From assembly GCA_003024175.1 (NCBI GenBank), contig MDYQ01000399.1, positions 1-13,277 on the forward strand: a DNA stretch of 13,277 bases. Direction: 5' to 3'. Shown one piece after another: positions 1 through 8,485 of the stretch (position 1 is the first letter of the stretch; every line of letters begins with the position of its first letter). Origin of the DNA: Planoprotostelium fungivorum (Eukaryota; Evosea; Variosea; Cavosteliida; Cavosteliaceae). Below the pieces are notes generated by a model, which saw only the letters and a list, made by a program, of their open reading frames with translations, was not told the DNA's origin and made no database searches. The translations under genes and the position numbers were made by a program.

Positions 1-3000
1 AATGCATCGAATTCGGCGACAATCTTCGTCTCTTCGCTGTCGTACTTTGACTCGATCATTCCGTGCATGAGATCTCGCGTGTCCATGATCTTACTCTGCG
101 ATTCTTCTTTCGTCTTCAACGTCTGGAGAGGTTAAGGCCAGCCATTAGAAGAAGGTTTCACCTTCATGATCTTGTTCAATCGCTCGAGTTCGTCTGTGAT
201 GTGATCACTCTCCCTTCTCGCATTCTCTTGATCTTCTCGTTGGGCCTGTCAGGCGTGAGTCGGACTACAACGAGCCATTTTGAAGATATCTCCTCTGATG
301 ATATCTCACCGAATCGGTTGCCATGGTGAGCAGGATCGAATTGACTTGTTCTTCGTGTGCTGCAACATTCTCCGCCGCATCATCTACGTTTCTCTGTGAA
401 AGGTCAACGTGTGAAGAGGTGGAGATCGTACTGACCAGCAGCATGGTGCATTCGTCCGTGGTGAGACCATTTGCGATGCATTGTTTCGATATGAACGATC
501 TCACGTTCTCCTTGTCCATTCCAAAGCTGAGCATCAATATGACTGATCGTGTGAGTCATAATATCGATATTCTCTTGTTCAATCGAGTTGTGATGAATGA
601 AGTAGATATTCTCTCTTGTTCAATCTAGTTATGAAAGGGAAGAGAATTCGATGACATACCGAAGCTTCCTAATTGTCCAAAAAAGATGGAATGCTCCCTC
701 GCAATGTGTTCACTCTGCTCGGCCGATTTCATCTTGTCCCAATCTCGATTTCCATCGGTCTGCTTGCTCCTCTCCACGGCTACAGCATCTGTGACGTGTG
801 ATGACGTCATCACACGTCATCGACTCACCGTACAATGCAAAGTCCCAATATCGAGGCTTCTCCCACAGTTCCATGTGACGTAATTTCGATTGAACGTAAT
901 CAAAGACTCCGTTGATGTCTCTGTAATACGTCGATGCCATGTGCATCAACGATTTGGCCGTGGAATAATCCTGATGAGGTTGGAAATTCGGTCGTCTACA
1001 ACGAGCCATACCTGAGAGATGTCACAGCGGATGAGTGCGACTTTCATCAGCCTCCAGATTGTTTCGAAGGCTTCGGGGTGGAGGTTAGACTGTGTGGGTC
1101 AGAGAAAGAGTGTATCTATATTTAGCCTCACCTTGATGCGATTTTGGTTCAGCAGTGTCGAGAAATAGCCTCGCCCCACTTCCGTCATAAAGTAAGCGTG
1201 CGTACTGAGGTACGTAAGTCAACGGATAACATCGAAGAGATTCCATCGAAATTTCGATACGTACCGGTCCATCTCCGAATCGGATAAACGGAAGAACTCC
1301 GGGCTGGCCTCTATCGGTGGAGATAATAGACGAAGAAAAAGATTGTCCATGTGTTCTTTCATCTTCGGTATCTCGTGGTCCGGCAGGCTCAACTGTTTCA
1401 CCTGCAGCATGAGGTCATCATCGACAAAAATTTGTCAACGTTCTCCAACTATGACGAGTGATGTGTGGATCTGGATGAGTTCTCACGTCGGGATGGTCTT
1501 CGTGTTCCTTTGTCTGAGACCCCATCAACCTCTTCTCGAACGATATCTTGGATATCTTCTCCAATTTTGCCGTTCCCTGATGTCAATCAATCGACGATGT
1601 GATGTCTTCCACGTTCCTTCTCTTCACCTTTGTGAACATGCTCTTGAATCCGAAGCTGAATTTTTCGGTCATGGCGATCATTCCTTTCATCTTGTTTTGA
1701 TTGGCATCGACACTCGTACTGCTTGATGTGATGTCAGTGATGTATGATGATGATGTGATGTGATGATGATGTGATGCTTGATGTGATGATTTATCGATTT
1801 GGCTCGATGGTCGATATGAATCGATTTTTACCTGCTGATCGTTGGGCTCTTGACTTGACCCGCGGTAGCTTTCTCCCTCTCTTCTATTTCCTGCAACTCT
1901 TTCTCCAAGTGTTCTTGCTGCTTCTGCTGCAGCTTCTACACCGAAATGAATGACACGATCATCACGTCCACTCACTTGCTCCTGCTGCTGTCTGTGCTGT
2001 ATTGCCTTCATTCGTACTGCCTCTGCATTTCTCAAGTGATTCCTGTACACTTCACTCTTCAAGAAACCGGATAAATGATTCTCCCGCAGCATCCTGCCCC
2101 CGTCAGCGTGTGCGAAATTTCGTCGGAAATTCACTTGAAAACCTCCTTCTGGGAGTCGTCATAGACATCGTGAGCTTTGTTTCGCAGGAGTAAGACATCA
2201 GAGGTACACGGCATGACATCGAATTGAATCTCTAAATCGATGATTTGTTCTTCAATCGCGCTGACCACTTCCTCTACGTTCTTTTTGATGGGAGAAGAGA
2301 GATTGAGCTGTTATGTCTTCATTTTTTCGCGTCTCATCATCGTCCATGATCACCTCGTAGGGTGAGCCTTTCTTGTAGTAGATGCCGTGAATGTCTTGCA
2401 TTCTCTTCTTCACTTGGCCAACCCACACTTTGAGTGCGGTGATTCTCTGCTCTGAGTTGATGTGTCAATGTGATTGGAAATGATTGGATGATGATGGATG
2501 AGCGTGGAGATGGTGTCGCACCGTCGGTCGCCTTTGTACTCCTGTCTTCGATGTCGGGTGTGTCTGGGATCTGGGGCGACAGGATGGATGGATCTGTGCT
2601 GAGGAAGATGTCTTCGTTGATGCCCTCTTCTTCTTCTTCATCGAGGATCGTGAACACTTTGTTCTCGTCTACTTCGTCTCTGATCTTTCTGAGGGTCTCT
2701 CTCAGATCTCCCGAACCCAATCGAGTCAGTGAGCTCCTGCATCATTGTCAACCGATCTCGAATCGTGATTCGATGGAGGATGATTGGGTGTGATGGATGA
2801 CTCACGAACTCCTCCTCAGACGATTGCGAGGTGTGTCTGGGTCCATGAATTCTGGGAAATTGAGTTTGTATTCACCAACCTCCTTCAAGAAGAAGACGTT
2901 CTCTGCACATCGGCTCTGCAGACGTCAATATCTCATCTTCAAAATGAGCGAACCTCTTCGAGATAGTCCCTGAAAGATGCACACAGATCCGCATCGCCTA

Positions 3001-3055
3001 GGATGGCGTAGAGTTTTGCAGAGTCACTCTTTAATGATGATACATTCTCCGCCAT
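1..3055 (-). CDS. RGS domain + KIAA0513/SBF2-type domain + coiled-coil protein (3'-partial)
   Basis: Seventeen exons (upper..lower): 3055..2954, 2915..2806, 2736..2540, 2451..2354, 2307..2135, 2093..1976, 1935..1832, 1718..1628, 1576..1487, 1401..1224, 1178..1132, 1089..1012, 970..829, 788..660, 542..310, 245..162, 122..1. The phases agree throughout and give about 698 residues before the window edge. An in-frame TAG directly precedes the ATG. Residues ~15-245 read as an RGS domain: SFRDYLEE then CAENVFFLKEVGEYK (box helices 3-4), IYYKKGSPYELNL, and SQKEVFKMLRENHLSGFLKSEVY. A Gln/Glu-rich linker follows. Residues ~365-630 match the KIAA0513/SBF2 family: KFRWNLFDVILGRGYF, TAKSLMHMASTYYRD, RYWDFALYDAVAVER, FFGQLGSF and MLSFGMDKENVRSFISKQC. 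The rest is charged coiled coil. RGS domains stimulate G-alpha GTPase, so a role in heterotrimeric G-protein signalling is inferred. The SBF2-type domain has no firm biochemical role. Weakest points: the GTTCGC and GTTGAC donors and the 1402-1486 intron, which could hide a 9-nt exon. Confidence 0.8.
566..634. repeat. Imperfect tandem duplication inside a 117-nt intron
   Basis: Two copies of a block reading GATATTCTC, TTGTTCAATC, AGTT and TGA lie at 566-593 and 605-634. The second copy carries an extra CT and a few substitutions. They are inside the intron 543-659 of the RGS/SBF2 gene, which is long for this genome, so duplication explains part of its length. Confidence 0.75.
789..828 (-). repeat. 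40-nt intron built around a perfect 28-bp palindrome
   Basis: This intron of the RGS/SBF2 gene begins GTGAGT and ends CAG. Positions 792-819 are a perfect inverted repeat: arms TGACGTGTGATGAC and GTCATCACACGTCA with no spacer, centred on TGACGTCA. Only 9 nt on the donor side and 3 nt on the acceptor side lie outside it. In RNA it could fold into a stem of up to 11-12 bp once a minimal loop is allowed, which would bring the splice sites together. As DNA the centre matches a CRE/bZIP-type site. Function is not shown. Confidence 0.85.
1735..1790. repeat. ATG/TGATG-type simple-sequence tract in an intron
   Basis: A run of TGATG and GATGTGATG words on the plus strand (CATCA on the coding strand) fills the centre of the 113-nt intron 1719-1831 of the RGS/SBF2 gene. 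Shorter ATC/ATG runs recur in other introns (7425-7446) and in the PUM3 leader (10563-10580), so this appears to be a common microsatellite of the genome. Confidence 0.7.
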
Positions 3056-3217
3056 CTAACGGATCAGATAGAATGTACGTGTGGTTGATCTCCAACTAAT
3101 ACTTCAGTTCCTCCTGGAACTCGAGTTGCATGAGCTGTGTGGCTTCGTGTGTGACCTTGTCACGTTGTAGATCAATAAAATTGAAAGACCTCCAAGTCAC
3201 GCAAGGTTCAGTCTTGT
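3056..3217. other. Spacer between BBS8 stop and RGS/SBF2 start
   Basis: The gap is 162 bp between two head-to-tail minus-strand genes, so it must hold the BBS8 3' end and the promoter and leader of the downstream gene. An open stretch at 3173-3096 (minus) reads DLQRDKVTHEATQ and ends ELKY-stop. It looks coding-like but has no supported start. It contains a CGTTGTAGA word at 3163-3171. No clear TATA box was seen. Confidence 0.5.
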
Positions 3218-5076
3218 TTATAGAGACACAAAATGTGAGTCCAAACTCTCTAACAGCTCCTTACATTCAAAGTGATTGGGAGATAATTGCGTGCATTTTC
3301 TGATCAACTGATAACTCTCATCTAATTGCCCAAATTGGTAGCTCAACAACGCTAAATCTCTCAGCTCTCCTCACTCACTTGTCCACTCACCTTCGTTGAA
3401 CAGAGGTTCAGATAAGTACGGACCGTTTTGAGCGGCGAGCTGAAGGTTCGATCTGGCCTGATCTGCGTTTCCCTTTCTGAGACGAGTCACCCTGATAATG
3501 TCCCACAGATGCTCCATCTCACCTGAGCTCCAGCACTCCCAGATTATTGTAAGCTTCTGCGCAAGAAGGATTGAGAGACAGAGCGATCTGAAAGTGTTGA
3601 TAAGCCAGACCGAGATCTCCTATTCCCAGAGAAATCTGTCCCAGATTATACCACACGTCGGCCGCTGCATCTCCTTGTGCTAAATGGAGAGCACGTTCGA
3701 AACAGGCTAACGTCATGTCATACTGTCTGATTTAGACATCATAGAGGCGACACATCGACCGACCTGCTGGGCGTGGAAACAACACAGTCCCAGATTGTTC
3801 CACAATTCTGCCGAGCTCACTCCCATCTGAAGACGTGAACACGATGTGATTCTCCTTCGTTCACCTGCAATAGCCTACGGTAATATCTCAGAGCCATTTC
3901 TGGTTGTTCCGAATAAAAGTACTCGCTGGCCAGAGATGCGATGGCCTCCACGTTGTAACTGCTCGCACGTCAGTGAAGACCGAACGATTGTTCTTTCACC
4001 TGTCCAGAGTGAGAGCCGCCTTGTAGTTGTCCATCGCCTTGTCTGCATCGTTCATCGCATCGTGGATGCGCGCGACCGCCAGCGTCAGCGTCACTTCGTT
4101 TGGAAAGGTCTCGCAGGCTTTGAGGAGGATGTCCATGGCTGTAGCGGGTCGATCTAATCTCTGATAGATCTTAGACAGCCAGACGTACGAGCTGACCATC
4201 TCTTGGTCCTTGAGAGAGCTGAGGAAGAAGCTGATGGAAGATGAGATGCGATGGAGATTTTACACATCTCACCGTTCGGCATCGCGATAGAGACCCAGAC
4301 GATAGTAAGCCTTGCCCGTCTGTGCCTTCCAGAACCAATCCTTGTGCTCCGATTCGACCAGCGAGACCGAACACAGTTCTAGAGCCCTCAGAGGATGACC
4401 GAAAGTTAAGAGGTAGATGGACAAAACCTCCCTGACGTCAGCCTACGCGCATCATCGTCATGGTCTTCACCTTCGCCAGGGCCGGTCGAGTGGCGTATCT
4501 CTTCAAATTGAGACGATCCACTTCTATAAACTCTCCTCCTGGCCTCTGTAAAAGTGAGGCGGTTCCGAGTCTTACGAAACGTCCAGAAGAGGTCACAGGC
4601 CGGGCGGTGTTGAGTCTGCCTCCACCCATGGCAGTCGACAGACGATTTGGATTGACGGCAGAGGACAGCGGCCGAGATGAAGTGCCCGGTCGAGCGTAGC
4701 CTGAAACGGGCCTTCCGCTGCTGGACAGAGGGCGATTGGCAGACTGGCCACGTGATGTTGGCCTTTGAGAATTGGCTGAACTGAGCGGACGTTGCATGGA
4801 GGTTCCTGGCCTGGGAGCCGTTGCGATGGCATTATCATCTAAGAGAATCTCGGCGATGCCCTCCTCTTCCATCTCAGTGTCATCCGTGAAAGCAACGTCT
4901 GTGAGTGCTCGACATTTGATATACCATACCGCCTTGCCGAGTCAGGAATGGGTGTTGGTATGATGCAAGGTCACCTGGTCGAGAGGGTTCTTTTGGAGGA
5001 GTTCTGTGCATGTCTGTATGCATTCGTCGAACCTGCGTCTCTTGAGGCGGCTGTAAGCGAGCGTTGCTGGCTCCAT
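3218..5076 (-). CDS. BBS8: Bardet-Biedl syndrome 8 protein / tetratricopeptide repeat protein 8 (BBSome subunit)
   Basis: Nine exons: 5076..4975, 4932..4471, 4427..4273, 4230..4000, 3958..3865, 3826..3764, 3722..3523, 3476..3391, 3351..3218. They sum to 1,527 nt, or 508 aa, close to animal TTC8. Family hallmarks appear in order. The N-terminus is SRLKRRRFDECIQTCTELLQ. Next come EGIAEILLDDNAIA, PRPGTS, a Pro/Arg/Ser-rich linker and SSGRFVRLGTASLL. TPR helices then include KDWFWKAQTGKAYYRLGLY, SYVWLSKIYQRLDRP, LWNNLGLCCFHAQQYDMT, AADVWYNLGQISLGIGD and AEAYNNLGVLELR. The C-terminus SHFVSL aligns end-to-end with the usual family terminus. BBS8 is a TPR subunit of the BBSome, which moves membrane proteins in and out of cilia. 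It is divergent from F-box gene 1 with an 83-bp gap. The intron 4428-4470 probably ends GGGAG rather than the nearer CAG, because only that keeps frame. Confidence 0.95.
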
Positions 5077-5159
5077 GTCGCTAAAATTAAAAATAAAATG
5101 TGTCATCCACGTTACACCATCAAACCAATCACATCACACGTGACATCTTGACTGGACAG
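5077..5159. promoter_or_regulatory. Short bidirectional promoter BBS8 / F-box gene 1
   Basis: There are only 83 bp between the two divergent start codons. The segment next to BBS8 is A/T-rich (AAAATTAAAAATAAAATG). The other half has a CCAAT word (ACCAATCAC) and an E-box-like CACGTG. Assignment as a promoter rests on gene order and spacing, not on a mapped start site. Confidence 0.55.
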
Positions 5160-6168
5160 ATGAGCACAAATAGCGTCCAACAAATACCGCCTGATGTATG
5201 GACCGGTATACTTTCCTTCTTACCCACACCTGATCTCTGTATCTCTTGTTTCACATCTAAGACTCTCCGTGATTCTGCCTGCCACCTCCTCGATTCTCGA
5301 GCATCCATCAGCAGTCTCTGGTGGCGTCACCAGAAGCTACTGCCGGTTCACAATGTTGAGATTGTCAAGTGGTGGCAATCTACCATCAGAGAGGCGACGA
5401 AACAAGAGGTGATAGAAGCGGTTCGAGGAGATCATGAAGAAGTTCTCGATCTTCTGGGCTGGGACGACAGACACCTTTCACCTCACCACCGATTACTCAC
5501 AAGGTCTTGCCAAGACATACCCGAATGGAATTGGATGGACATCCTCTTCGAGGCCATCGTCAAAGGAAGCAAGAGGGTCATCACGGCATGCCATAGAAAG
5601 AAGAAGATGGATCATTCCAAATTGTCTACCTCCCAACATTGCCGTAGTTTGTCTGAACCACTTGGAATCGAAGGAAATTTAGAGATGATCCAATGGATCT
5701 GTGGTATGGGACAGGTGGACGGCCTCTCCGCAGACATACTCGATCCAAAATTTTGGTATCCCTTCGATCTTCGACCGTCGGGACACAAATTGGCGCAGCA
5801 CGGACACAGACACGTAACTCTCGATGTCTTTCGTTGGGCATTAAAGGTGATCGAGTATTAGAGCTCTTCTTCTGACATACATATAGCATAACGCTCCACA
5901 CTCTCCCGATAAGAACCGACGTAGACTTTCATTGACTTTGAACAGCGATCAAAGTGGACGAAGGTTACGCGTGGTCTCACTTGGTGGAAGAAGCGGATGC
6001 ATCCCGAAGAAATATACCGGCCTGAGAAGGAAGTGGAAGAAGAGTAGAGAAGAAGTACAGAGATGGTTCAACAAGGAGTCGGAGGACATCACGAACGATT
6101 GGCTCGATCATCTGTGGGAGTTTGGAACAGAAGAAGAAGGTAGAAGAGTGAAGCAGAAGATAAAATAG
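5160..6168 (+). CDS. F-box / ankyrin-like repeat protein 1
   Basis: The start ATG at 5160 is preferred over the GTG at 5100 because the F-box begins a few residues later and 5077-5159 is promoter. Residues ~8-50 are an F-box: QIPPDVWTGILSFLPTPDLC, then FTSKTLRDSACHLLDSR. A WW-containing segment and ankyrin-like helices follow (SKRVITACH, GNLEMIQWICGMG, TLDVFRWALK). A phase-0 intron at 5847-5886 (GTGATC..ATATAG) joins WALK to HNAP, restoring the usual repeat motif WALKHNAP. The simplest model then runs on to 6168 (322 aa). That tail is oddly Arg/Ser-rich, and two further tiny introns (5921-5945 and 5984-6009) would give a more ordinary protein in the same final frame. F-box proteins recruit substrates to SCF ubiquitin ligases; the target is unknown. 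It is a tandem paralogue of the next gene. Confidence 0.75.
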
Positions 6169-6392
6169 GAATGGGAGATCGTCTTACTTGTGGAAGAAGA
6201 GAAATCGTGTGCAGTGCAACAACAGAACGCACGTCACGATAACACACAGTCTGAATTTTTGTTTGTGGTGTCGTCTAGACGCATCACCGGAGGAGAAGAT
6301 GTCAGACGGCCCATAGGGTAATCATCTGTGTCTTTGTCTCGCTGTTCATTGAGTGTTGCCGCCGTGATCTACGGCAATCCTGTGCGACACGA
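6169..6392. promoter_or_regulatory. Spacer / probable promoter of F-box gene 2
   Basis: These 224 bp lie between two same-strand paralogues. No coding signal was found. A small inverted repeat, TTGCCG...CGGCAA with a 10-nt loop (about 6356-6377), lies about 15 nt before the ATG and would sit in the leader if transcribed. A promoter role is inferred from position only. Confidence 0.4.
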
Positions 6393-7917
6393 ATGGAAGA
6401 CTTGTCATCCGATCTGTGGACCGGTGTCCTCTCCTTTTTATCCACACCTGAACTCTGTGTCCCCTGCTTCACTTCCAAGATCCTACGCGACGCCGCCTGC
6501 CATCTTTTGGACTCTCGCGTTGGAAACATCAGCCACTGGTGGTATCGCAGGAAGGTTCTTCCCGTGGAAGATCGACAAGTGGTCGAATGGTGGTTTCGAT
6601 GATGATTGCCACAGCTGGGACTGGCAGGACATTCTAGCTGAATCGATCGCCTACGGATGCAAGAGACTCATCAACGCCTGTCACGAGAGAGGACACTTTC
6701 CCCGCGAATTCCAAGTATGGTGGGGGGATCCGTGGCTGTATGGACTCTCCTTCATTCGAGTGTGTCAAGAGGGGAATTTGGAGATGATCCAGTGGATGTT
6801 GAACAATAAGGAGGTAGAGGGTCTCCCCTCCAGTAATCTATCGGCCTCTTTCAACTTCATCAACATGGAGCTCGAATTGGGCAAGAGAGGCAACAGAGAG
6901 GTCATCCATTGGCTGCTGGAGAGCGACCTCGTCCACAAACGGCGCATGAAATATCTGTGAGTCGAAAGAAGATGAGAGAAACTGAACGAGAAGGTACGGG
7001 GGAGCGGCAGAAGGAGGCCGTATGGACGTGATCGCATGGCTGGTGAGATGAAGATGAGAAGAAGAGCTTAAATAATGACAGGAGGAGAAAGGTATTCCAT
7101 TCAAATCCAGTTGTTCCGACATACATTACTTTGTCACTTCATTATCCATTCTAAAGTGGGCGAAGAAGGTGTGACAGACGGTGATGATGTGATGTCGCAT
7201 CTCTTACTCTCGAATTAGCACAACATCGTTGTAGAACGTGCTTACGAATTTGCTCTCAGGATCGGTCAACCTGAGGTAAGCGGAAGCATCATTTGATGTC
7301 ATGATGATCGTGCGGCAGGTGATGAAGTATTGCTTTGAGAACGGAATGGGCTTGCCTGAACACCCGTTTATCGAGCTGTCCATCAAACACGAAAATACCA
7401 AGGTGAACACATCATCTCTTGTCTCATCATCATCATCATCATCACCATGCGATCACCGATGTGATGAAAAGACGGAGAGGACTGAGAATCCTCAGGCGTT
7501 ACAATTGGCCATCGATCATCAATTTCTCACGAAAGAAACGAACATTACGTTCGACATCGAGAGTGGTAACCTGAAGATGATCAAATATCTCCACGACAGA
7601 GACCTCCTTCAGCTCGAAGTGTGAGCCATCATCATTCCATGTCGTTCACTCAACCGACACAGGTCAAAATACATCAATGATCTCGATTACTATGATGTTT
7701 TACAGTGGGCGATCGATAAGGACTATCCGGCTGGCAAGCTGGACGACAGAAACTTCTTCTTAAAAGTGTCGCCTGAGGTCATCGAATGGATGATTGAGAG
7801 TGAGTGGTGAGAATAATCGACTTCTGAATGGTTCGTGCAGAATACGGTGAAGATGAGAAGGTCTTCGATCAGCTCGTGCTCGACGTGTTTGATGATCTCG
7901 GTGACGAGACAAATTGA
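6393..7917 (+). CDS. F-box / ankyrin-like repeat protein 2
   Basis: Nine exons: 6393-6589, 6615-6956, 6994-7042, 7082-7168, 7219-7275, 7319-7402, 7496-7620, 7663-7799, 7841-7917. They sum to 1,155 nt, or 384 aa. The F-box is SSDLWTGVLSFLSTPELC, then FTSKILRDAACHLLDSR, nearly the same as gene 1. Ankyrin-like units follow: CKRLINACHERG, GNLEMIQWMLNN, GNREVIHWLLE, AAEGGRMDVIAWL, LSILKWAKKHN, QPEVMKYCFENGM, GNLKMIKYLHDRD and YDVLQWAIDKD. It ends KVFDQLVLDVFDDLGDETN. Introns 2-8 are 37-93 nt with ordinary borders. Intron 1 (6590-6614) would be only 25 nt. Without it the F-box frame hits TGA at 6600-6602, so the site is either an ultra-short intron or a frameshifting deletion. Relative to gene 1 about 45 residues are missing exactly there. 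Role: probable SCF adaptor, substrate unknown. Confidence 0.8.
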
Positions 7918-8007
7918 ATTGGAATAAATAGATTGTAATATACTTCCGAGTTGAGAAAGATAGAGATACAAAGAACTCGAAGAGAGAATGAAGCACTGGT
8001 TTTAGTA
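7918..8007. other. Convergent spacer, F-box gene 2 / beta-helix fragment
   Basis: Ninety bp lie between two facing stop codons. The sequence is A-rich just after the F-box stop (GGAATAAATAGATTG), a plausible polyadenylation region. Nothing else was seen. Confidence 0.4.
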
Positions 8008-8383
8008 CTAGGTCAAGTTACTGGTGACGATCGTGCTCGAGACATCCGCTGAAGTCGTCTGCAAGGTGCCTGCGTTTGTTGCCACAAACTTGCTGTCTCT
8101 TACGATGGCTGCTCCTTCGTGACCGGCTGAGATGTCGTCTGTGCATATCTCTCGTTGGATAGAATCGATGCCCCGTTGATCGTTTCAGTTGTGCCTTGAC
8201 CGGACAGAGTAAGGTGTTGCCCGACTGTATGAGTGATCCGCTGGAGAAAAGAATGTCGCTGCCACTCGAATTGAAGACAGAATTGAGGACGATGACAGAT
8301 CCAGCCGAGTTGTACACGGATCCTCCTTGCGTCGATGCATTGTTATTCACCTTCATCAAGTCAGCCAAATCGTACTGGCCCAT
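8008..8383 (-). CDS. Beta-helix (POMP-like) C-terminal fragment, possibly a pseudogene
   Basis: Two exons, 8383..8201 and 8148..8008, with a 52-nt intron (GTCAAG..GAGAG) give about 107 aa from the first in-frame ATG. The protein is Gly/Ser/Asn-rich with alternating hydrophobics (GGSVYNSAGSVIVLNSVF, GSDILFSSGSLIQSGNTLL, GAAIVRDSKFVATNAGTL). This is the look of right-handed parallel beta-helix or polymorphic-membrane-protein repeats, which use GGA-I and F-x-x-N motifs. The frame stays open upstream to about 8490 (LANFQEELSSDF, REDEPVSMGQYDLADLM) without an ATG, then meets a stop. No signal peptide is visible and the fragment is far shorter than usual for such proteins. I read it as the 3' remainder of a larger gene, or one whose 5' exons I cannot recognise. 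It faces F-box gene 2. Confidence 0.45.
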
Positions 8384-8465
8384 AGACACCGGTTCATCTT
8401 CTCTGGTGAACTGTGATGTGATGGTGGTGGAGAAGTCGCTGCTAAGCTCTTCTTGAAAATTCGCT

Positions 8466-8485
8466 AATCTTGAGTACTCAAGATT
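8466..8485. repeat. Perfect 20-bp palindrome
   Basis: Arms AATCTTGAGT and ACTCAAGATT meet without a spacer. It lies at the 5' edge of the open frame of the beta-helix fragment and overlaps the end of the kinase-like remnant. It could be a dimer-binding site, a cruciform or a rearrangement junction. Confidence 0.8.

Noticed and set aside
1440-1448. 9-nt microexon in the RGS/SBF2 gene as the default model
   Set aside because: A single 85-nt intron (1402-1486) with normal borders explains the data more simply and keeps the same frame; it is kept only as an alternative.
1583-2134. Single 183-aa minus-strand ORF
   Set aside because: It reads through four introns. Only short parts (LRENHLSGFLKSEVY and the MFTK segment) are true exons; the rest, including the poly-His/Ser stretch, is intronic.
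4593-4838. Out-of-frame ORF inside the BBS8 linker exon
   Set aside because: It is a shadow of the Pro/Arg/Ser-rich linker; the BBS8 frame is well conserved on both sides.
5100-5159. GTG-started N-terminal extension of F-box gene 1
   Set aside because: It has no ATG, lies in the 83-bp divergent promoter, and the F-box starts right after the ATG at 5160.
6328-6600. N-terminal part of the 210-aa plus-strand ORF over F-box gene 2
   Set aside because: Before about 6600 this frame is a shadow of the F-box frame, which matches gene 1; only its part after 6615 is real exon.
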